From Rhynchospora pubera (lineage: Eukaryota > Streptophyta > Magnoliopsida > Poales > Cyperaceae), in the NCBI GenBank assembly GCA_028095005.1, contig CM051460.1:111387039-111451038 (forward strand): a stretch of 64,000 nucleotides of DNA, given 5' to 3'. This document shows positions 57,384-64,000 of the stretch, in pieces (within the stretch, counting starts at the first letter, position 1; every line of letters starts with the position of its first letter). The notes beneath the pieces are model-generated. The model made no database searches. It saw only the letters and a list, made by a program, of their open reading frames with translations, and was not told the origin of the DNA. Made by a program: the position numbers and the translations under genes.

Positions 57384-57849
57384 GTAAATCTCTGTCGCCT
57401 CCAAATGGAAAACGAAGATGACCGTTTCGCAATACATATTCACCACCTCCCCCTCGCTTCCTAACCCTCTCCCTTTCACCTCCTAATGAAATACAATGGC
57501 AGACTGATTCCTTCTCGCAATCCATGGCGACATACACAAAAATCCAAGTTCATACTTCAACCGAATCCCAGGTTCAAGAAATTTTTTTTCTTTAATAGTC
57601 GATTTATTTCAATAGCTGCAAAAAAATTATGAAAATCAGCATATCTATTTATTTTTTTAATTATTTTCCTTTTATATGTAGCCCTTTCTGTAGAGTGTAG
57701 AGTAAAGACCCAAGTTCTCTTGAAAAATCAAGTGTCTTTCAAGACATTTTTTTTTACAAACTTTCTTCAGGACTGATCTTTTGCTGTGTGCAAATTTGGT
57801 AGAATATAACTCTTTTCGAGTGTACTGTTATCAGTGTGGAATTTGAGTG

Positions 57850-58616
57850 CAGAGTTAGTAGAAGCTTATAGACGATTTGGCATGATAACCCTCAAAATAT
57901 TCTTCTTGACTACTGTTTCTATTTGGGATGCTAATTTTTATGTCAAAGTGGTTGATGATGTCCATGTAAACTTAGGTATATCACTTTGTTAAGCCGGTAT
58001 TGAGCACAAAAGGAACTTTACTTGATACTGTCACCTGGCTACTTTCTCTTATTCCTTTTGAGTTTCTCATACTCTGTAGGTTGGGGCTACATTCTTTTGC
58101 TCTGTAATGGTAAATATCACCTGATCTCTATATGACCAATGCTTATAACTTTATGATGTAGGGATGCTAGCATCAACTCTGGCTCGACAAAGGTCCAAAG
58201 CAAGAACCTACATTGGTTGAATGAAGTTGGGCTCTGTTCTTTTTGACAAGTAATGGTTCTTTTGTATTATTTTCATGCCACTAGGTACAAAAACCTCCAT
58301 TTTTATTTTGAATATATACAGAAAGTAGTCTATCTGTCTTCTTCATTTTCACCTTAACATCCTATTTGATATGGACACCACATTCTGGTCAAACAATGTT
58401 TCAAATTTCTTCTCATTTTGCACTATTGGACCTATTAAAATCATTTCTGGTAAAAGTCTCTAAATTTGACTTTGTTTCTTTTATTTAATATAGGAATGTG
58501 AAGTATAATGAGCCTGAGTACTGAAAATTTGGATAAGGAAACAAGTACTTTCACCATGCCACTGAACAAATTTATGCCATCTCGAAGGATCTGGCCACCT
58601 ACATCTCAATTAACCA
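57850..58616 (+). pseudogene. Captured GT31 beta-1,3-galactosyltransferase fragment
   Basis: Three exons with GT-AG borders. 57853-57975 ends KIFFLTTVSIWDANFYVK then VVDDVHVNLG, corresponding to the donor-binding DxD region (here V-D-D). 58162-58249 reads MLASTLARQRSKARTYIG, a TGA at an expected Cys, then MK. 58494-58616 reads NVKYNEPEY, a stop, KFG, a stop, GNKYFHHATEQIYAISKD and LATYISINQ. This order matches plant GT31 galactosyltransferases, Golgi enzymes that extend galactan or arabinogalactan chains. Stops make it dead. Retained introns fit Helitron capture at DNA level. Confidence 0.75.
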
Positions 58617-59548
58617 GTAAATTTTTTAAAACATTTAATTAATTATTTACGATCAGATTCAGCTAAGAAAACAAATAGGAGATGCTGGTTGCAAAAATTG
58701 GAGATAATGGTTGTTTACATGAAAACATTGTCCTATTCTGTGTACCTCTTCTTGCCTCTTGAAGTTATCGTACTCTCCCTGTTATTGGCCTCCAATAGAA
58801 ATGTTTTTTGTATTTCTTTTGACTTGATCAGTAAAAACGGAAAAGAAGAAGCAAACGCCACCAAATGTGTATAAATTTGTCTAACTTTGGGCTGATACAC
58901 ATAGTGTTGTTGTAGGTATATGTTTTGTAGCTGAATTTGCTCAAACATGACTTATACAGTATGATTTGGCATTTCTTTTCCTTCAATTACTAAGATATAC
59001 TTAATATTATCATCTTGGTCACCAAGTACAATCACCCAATTGGACCTAGAAAATTTTATTCTTCTTTGTTTATTTTTATTTTGATGCTTTTCTTCAAGTA
59101 GGCTGATTAGGATAGCAATTTGGGTTTTTTTGCTCAAACATTAGATATACATTGTTCTTGCTTCTTAATCATGTATCATATTGTAGGTACATTTTCTGAC
59201 CAGTTTATATGACATCTTTTTATGGAAAATATTTTTATGTCATAGAAATTTTCATAAATGGCATGCTATATTTCAGTTAGAAAGCTTGAACCTTTTTGTA
59301 TGTCATCTAGGTAGTTAGCTTTTTATGTTTACCACTTTATATGATGCAATAGCCAATAGGTGCCAAATATCACAATTAGTTTCATTTCTCAAACCTAATA
59401 TCACGCTAAAAACTAATAGTTACAGATTTGATATCTCAATCAATCTATTCTTACCAATTGATTTCAAGTGGTCATATGAACGTGCCTTCATTTAACTTTT
59501 GTTGTTATTAGTCACACTAACAGCGTAAGACTAAAATTTTGATGTTAG

Positions 59549-59606
59549 GTACCATATCCATATGCCACGATCCTGGCTAAACCCAACTGGGAACCTCATG
59601 GAGTAG
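59549..59606 (+). pseudogene. Captured GH35 beta-galactosidase fragment
   Basis: After an AG acceptor (59547-59548) the frame reads YHIHMPRSWLNPTGNL followed by ME and a TAG. The phrase YHVPRSWLNPTGNLLV is a conserved C-terminal stretch of plant cell-wall beta-galactosidases (GH35), so this is about 18 codons of one exon. It lies in the same Helitron as the GT31 fragment but came from another gene. Confidence 0.6.
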
Positions 59607-60231
59607 GGCCATGAAGAAAGAGGAGCCTCGATCATCCATGGTGCCAATGGTCCCACCAATAGATAACATACCTCCAGATGCGTAGAAGAGATTTCTTTAG
59701 TTAATTAAAGAATTTTAATTTTAGTTTAGATTGCTTCAGTTAAGTAAAGAATTATAGTTTTAGTTTATGTTATTTTTTCTGTTTTTGTTTACTTAACTGC
59801 TACTTGAGGAGGCGTGGGGTTCATGTTTTTTATTAATGTAATACGTAATATAGTGGTTTATTGGTATCCTCCTAGAGGGCCTGAGGCATAGCAACTACAT
59901 TGTCATCTGAGTTTAACAAAAGAAGACAAAAAAGGACAGCTTGATCTGCATTTCATGTCTACTATAAAGCCCATGAGGTGAAAAAAGTTAGGCCATTGGC
60001 TCATTAAAAAAAAAACATATAGCGGTGAAAGAGCTAATTTGAAGACATTAAAAATATATATATACTTCTTTAAATAAAAATAGAGTTAGCAACAGTATTA
60101 TTTGAAAATTGATTTAGTGATTTATTGGTATCCTCCTTGGTGACTGATTTGCCGTTTTAAAAAAAAAAACTGAGTTTTATATATAACACATTGGCACTCA
60201 AATGGCGGCGAAGCCGCCTCCCTCCACCTAG

Positions 60232-61436
60232 TTAGATTTATTGGTATAGATGTAGCTATCAGATAAAAGGATAACTATTTATTTGAAAATTGTTCAGGCG
60301 CTGGAATGGGTTTTACGCAGATTGCTACGCTGACACGCAGCGGTTCGATTCTCCGCTTATTACGCTCTCCATTTTCTATTTTCCTTGTTTCCTTTTCTCT
60401 TTTTTCTCACTCAAGTACTCAACGCAGAAAACCCTAGATCGAATTTTCGCTGCGCTGCGCTAGGTTTACTCTAATTTTTCCTAATCTACCACCTCAAATC
60501 ATTTCTCACGCGAATTCTGGCTCTTGGCGAGTTGTGGCCGCCATTCTCCTTTCCCCTCTCTAAACCAACATCCATCAAGATCTCAAATCCAGCGGTGGCC
60601 AGATATCTTGCACGAATTGGTTTGGGATTTAATCATTCCTTGACTTTTGTAGTTAGATTCACGTATATGCATCAGAATTTGTTTTGATGGTACCAAATTG
60701 TTACATTTTCTTTCTTGATTTTTTGGGTTATTTCTCAACTGTAATAAATGTCACCTTAAAAATTTGTAATGGACCTATTTATATACTATTATAATTGGGA
60801 GGGTCACAACTTCATTTGTTAGACAACCAACACTTTACTTTGTTTTGGTGGTACCAAATTTGTTATATTTTCTTCATTGATTTATTGGGCCATCTCTTGA
60901 TTTTGTTTCTTGAGATAATTAGTTTTATGCCACTGTCAATTTTGTCAATTAGGAAAATATCATTCTTAAATGACTAATTAAATTTATGCCATCATAGAAT
61001 TGCTAAAATTAGTTTTATACCACTATTTTTCTAAAAACATACTAAATTCTAAAAATGCCATTACCAAAATTGTCATTCCTTTTTTTTAATGACCAAATTA
61101 TCCCTCGCTAAAAACTCCTTAATCCTTAAAAGAAAAAAACGGAAGGACAGTAAATAGTTAGTATGTTTATACCGGTAAATATTTTATTTAGTGGAAGCAG
61201 AAGGACAGTTTTCATAAAAAATAATAATAAAAAAAGATTCAATAACAACTTTATGAATATAGAAATACTCTTTGAAAGAAATTTAACTTTTTTTCATGAG
61301 CCTTATGTTAAACCGCAACGGTTTTATTGATGGTAAATGTAGTCATGTCTACAGAAAATATTATTGTTTAATGGTCCATAATTACTTACGTGAAAATAAT
61401 GAGCAAAAAATATTTTTGCAAATAAATCTTAAAAAC

Positions 61437-61440
<4 letters not shown>
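60232..61440. other. Non-coding stretch with tRNA-like motif
   Basis: 60290-60360 resembles the pol III-promoter-like segments at 47606 and 55512. The following CT-rich stretch (60361-60600) looks like a gene leader, but no frame is supported. The remainder is AT-rich, with ATTAGTTTTATACCACTATT near 61005 resembling 62540-62640. Confidence 0.35.

Positions 61441-61474
<34 letters not shown>
61441..61474 (+). repeat. (TA)17 microsatellite
   Basis: Uninterrupted TA repeat that forms the left flank of the next element. A second (TA)n is at 62481-62500. Confidence 0.9.
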
Positions 61475-61478
<4 letters not shown>

Positions 61479-62480
61479 AAACCTATTGTGCATACTAATG
61501 TATTGAAGCTTCAATACATACTAATTCAGAACGTTGGATCTCCTTCAAAATTCGTGCAGATCAAATCGCTGGATTTAAAAGATTAAGTTGTACCTTTCTC
61601 CTTATTTTGCTCCGCTCGTCTGTCGACTATGGTTTGGTTCCCCTCTTCGTTCCTTTCTCTCTCACGAAAAATGAAAACCTAGAACTCACTCCTCCCTCTC
61701 TCACCTCTCTCGACAAATCGTTGACGAATCGCGCCACTCTCTGACCTCTCTGACGAATCGCTGACGAACCGCTGACGAATCGCTAACGAATCGCTCTCTG
61801 AACTCGCTCCTCTCTCTCACCTCTCTGACGAATCACTGAATCGCTTGTTGAATAGCGATATCGCCGAATCGCTGAATAGTCGAAGCTTTCAGGTAACCCT
61901 CTCCTTCTCTCAATTAAATGAATTTGCAATGAGGTTAATCTAGAACCAAAACCCTAGATTTACATGGGCACATTTTTGTTGTTGATGATGAACTTACTAC
62001 TCATTTGATGTATGGTTTTGAGTTACGGGCTTCATTTTTTCTTTAATTGGCTGTGTATGAGAGTGAATTCATATTATTTTCAACTTTGTGATTTCCTCAC
62101 TAGGAGATGATGTGAATCAGAGAGAGAGGGGCAAGACATAGGCACGACTGGTTGGGAGAGAGGCGTGACTGACTGGGAGTCGGAGAGAGTAGTCGGAATC
62201 AGGGAGAGAGAGATTTTCATTTGTCGGAGACGAAGAGGAGTTGGAGTCGGAAGATAGAAAGGCGAAAGAGATTAGGTTTTCAATTTCCGGCGAGAAAGGG
62301 AAAAGGATTTCTGAAGAACGATTCAGTAGATAGAGAAGGGAGCGGAGTAGAATAAGGAGAAGGCGCATCTTAATTTTTAATTCAGCGACTTAGATCTGCA
62401 CGGATCTTGAAGCAAATCCAACGATCTGAATTAGTATGCATTGAAGCTCCAATACATTAGTATGCACAGTAGGTTTTCTC
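61475..62480 (+). mobile_element. Micron-like long-TIR element in (TA)n, copy 3, 1.0 kb
   Basis: Starts GAGAAAACCTATTGTGCATA and ends with the near complement TATGCACAGTAGGTTTTCTC. The arms match for about 110 bp with few differences (ACGTTGGATCTCC/GGATTTGC..). (TA)n tracts flank both sides. The interior is CT/GA-rich, with a GACGAATCGCT minisatellite at 61714-61800. Its arms differ from those of copies 1 and 2, so this is a third family using the same target. Confidence 0.75.
61711..61800 (+). repeat. GACGAATCGCT minisatellite
   Basis: About six degenerate ~12-bp units (CTGACGAATCG, CTGACGAACCG, CTAACGAATCG) inside the third Micron-like element. Confidence 0.75.
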
Positions 62481-62500
62481 TATATATATATATATATATA

Positions 62501-62652
62501 TTCAAATTAGAATTATGTCATTGTTAGATGACTAATAAGTTTTATTCCACTATTTTTATGCATTAGTGGCATTGAATAATTTTGTTTTTTTTTTCAATGG
62601 CATAAAACTAATTGTTATAGATTTATAATGGTATAAAACCAATTATATCTTT
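62501..62652. other. Short spacer, similar to 60960-61080
   Basis: Contains a GCATTAGTGGCATTGAATA...TTCAATGGCATAAAACTAA inverted pair. It may be a small fold-back element. The five bases before the LTR (62648-62652) are ATCTT. Confidence 0.35.
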
Positions 62653-64000
62653 TGTTGTCCCTAATTTAAAGGCCTAGAGGGGGGTGAATAGGCACAAAAG
62701 CAAAGTTCTAAACCGGTATGGTCAAAATTTGGTTCAATTCAAACTTGGTCTAACAAAAACAATCAAAGCACAAGCAATTCACAATGCAAGAAAAGTAAAG
62801 AGAGAAGAAAAGAGGTGACACGCGATATATTACGGAGTTCCGACCCGCTAGGAAGTGCTAGCCTTAGTCGTACGTCTCCGGGAGTTCCGCAACCTCGAAA
62901 TGGGCGCGCTCCGTTCAATTCCACAACGAACGGGACTACAAATTCGAACCAAATCACCTTGTTACAATCACTCTCAAGGTGGATTGGCCTAACTCAATTA
63001 AACAAACTCAAACACTCAAGGGATTGAGGCTCTAACCAAATCACTCAACAAATCTAGCAATTAACACTAGTGGATTGGTTTGCACACTCTAATCTCAATG
63101 ATTTTACTAAAATAATGCTCAAACACAAGAGAGAGTAATGTCTAACTGGTTGGAGCTCAAAAGGGAGGAGTTTCAAAGGTTTCAAAAGTGTCTAAACAGT
63201 TCCAAGAGGCCCCATATATATAGAGGGCGCCAACAGCTCCAAAAACCAGTCAAAACAGACTCTACCGTTATACAACGCTATATGGCGTTGTACAACGCAT
63301 AAATAGCCGTTGAAAAATCAAACGGTCACAGACAATAACGTTGTGAGTTGTCAGAGCGTTGTGTAACGTTGTATAGCGTTGCACAACGCTTCAGCAAAAA
63401 TCCAAAGCAGAAGCTCGACAGTTCCGTTGGAACTTGTCAGAGCGTTGTGTAACGCTTGGTAGCGTTGCACAACGAAGTCAAGAAAAGAAACAAGGCAGAA
63501 CTGACAAACTCAAACAATATTGTCAGAACGTCATACGACGCTGACTGGCGTCATACAACGTCGCCGTTGCACAACGCTATTCAGCGTTGCACTACGCGGA
63601 CAGAGCGACTGAGCGATGTCTGAGCGAAGTTTAGAGCGTCACACAACGCTACGATGCATGGAACATGGCAGCATGCATGCAGCATCGATGCAGATCGATG
63701 TCTGAGCAATGCAGAGTCGCCTGCTTCAGACTACGTTGTACAACGCTGAATAGCGTTACACAACATAGGAGCGGAAATGTTGTGTAACGTTACTTAGCGT
63801 TGCACAACGTTCTGACAAGGGGAAATAATGGATTTAACAGGTTTAAAAGCAAATGAACTAACGTTGCACAACGCTACTGAGCGTTGTGTAACACTGTTCC
63901 AACCTTGTCAGAGATTTTGCAATTTAAGAGCGAATTAACTCTGCGTTGTGTAACGGCAACTGACGTTGTATGACGCTGGACAGAAAAACTGAGCATTTTA
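62653..64000 (-). mobile_element. Copia LTR, palindrome-rich, runs off right edge
   Basis: Read on the minus strand, the LTR ends CTATTCACCCCCCCTCTAGG then ..GGGACAACA at 62653, a phrase common at the 3' end of plant copia (Sirevirus-type) LTRs. A TATA box CTATATATATGGGG lies at about 63212-63225. Upstream of it, 63264-63990 is packed with palindromic motifs. The sequence left of 62653 is not a primer-binding site, so this is either the 3' LTR of an element lying to the right or a solo LTR. Confidence 0.65.
63264..63990 (-). repeat. Palindromic GTTGTGTAACG/CGTTGCACAAC repeat cluster
   Basis: The unit GTTGTGTAACGCT-n4-AGCGTTGCACAAC and variants (GTTGTACAACGC, ACGTCATACGACG) recur about ten times, each an imperfect palindrome of about 28 bp with a 3-4 base centre (clear examples near 63352-63390, 63436-63474, 63555-63596 and 63733-63765). 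They sit upstream of the TATA box on the minus strand. Repeated palindromes in this position are known from Sirevirus LTRs and are thought to be regulatory. Confidence 0.75.

Larger units (their letters stand above)
56491..60231 (+). mobile_element. Non-autonomous Helitron, 3,741 bp
   Basis: The 5' end is TCTATACTATTTATAAAAG at 56491, a typical plant Helitron start, preceded by A. The 3' end is a GGCGGC-GAA-GCCGCC hairpin (60204-60218), nine bases, then CTAG (60228-60231) followed by T, matching the hairpin plus CTRR terminus and insertion between A and T. No Rep/helicase ORF is present, so it needs a partner for rolling-circle transposition. It carries exon fragments of at least two unrelated plant genes (GT31 and GH35) and one more exon-like segment. 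It is inserted at a (TA)n tract. Confidence 0.85.

Noticed and set aside
58689..58874. Small ORF downstream of the GT31 fragment
   Set aside because: No similarity to the next GT31 exon and hydrophobic low-complexity composition.
56491..60231. Autonomous Helitron
   Set aside because: No replication-initiator or helicase coding sequence in either strand.
62117..62368. Minus-strand ORF in the third Micron-like element
   Set aside because: It lies in simple purine/pyrimidine-rich sequence of the element, with Ser/Leu bias and no motif.
63264..63990. CRISPR-like array
   Set aside because: Repeats are irregularly spaced palindromes with no uniform spacers, in an LTR promoter context in plant DNA.

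Overview
The window is nuclear DNA of a flowering plant, most likely a eudicot. It is AT-rich, with GT-AG introns, TATA boxes, LTR retrotransposons, L1-type LINEs, MITEs and a Helitron, and only remnants of plant single-copy genes. No intact host gene, rRNA, tRNA, CRISPR array or prokaryotic operon can be supported. Almost every long open frame belongs to a transposable element or a decayed gene. Element names come from motifs read by eye; no database search was run.

Layout, left to right. 0-7 kb: four hAT-type non-autonomous elements, CACTA-like repeats, small MITEs, an ABCC-transporter exon relic and a 440-bp solo LTR with a perfect 5-bp target-site duplication. 7.1-11.3 kb: a LINE fragment (minus) joined directly to a Ty1/copia element (plus) that lacks its 5' LTR and integrase. 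11.5-29.4 kb: a very large Ty3/gypsy element of the Tat/Ogre type on the minus strand. It reads gag, a long acidic linker, protease, RT, RNase H, a second RNase H and integrase. Two intron-containing genes sit antisense between pol and the missing 3' LTR: a plant mobile domain (PMD) protein and a second unnamed protein. A long LTR-like region precedes gag at 29.6-33.8 kb.

34-43 kb: the first coding exon of a small host gene (minus, 34.3 kb) with a LINE tail inserted just upstream, then a decayed RGG/HABP4-type RNA-binding protein gene (plus, 36.6-42.8 kb) split by a 412-bp MITE and a CACTA-like element of about 3.5 kb. 43.5-53 kb: a sister copy of the first hAT MITE, exon-like fragments including an ABC1-kinase piece, and a second LTR-like block of the same architecture as the first. 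53.9-64 kb: a hAT MITE with perfect target duplication, three long-inverted-repeat elements in (TA)n tracts that resemble the rice Micron family, a complete-looking 3,741-bp non-autonomous Helitron carrying exons of a GT31 beta-1,3-galactosyltransferase and a GH35 beta-galactosidase, and at the right edge a copia LTR packed with palindromic repeats upstream of its TATA box.

How the parts relate: these are nested insertions, not a pathway. The most unusual items are the two spliced antisense genes and the very long gag-protease linker of the Tat-type element, the exon-bearing Helitron, and a retroposed 151-bp insert that carries a perfect 21-bp hairpin.
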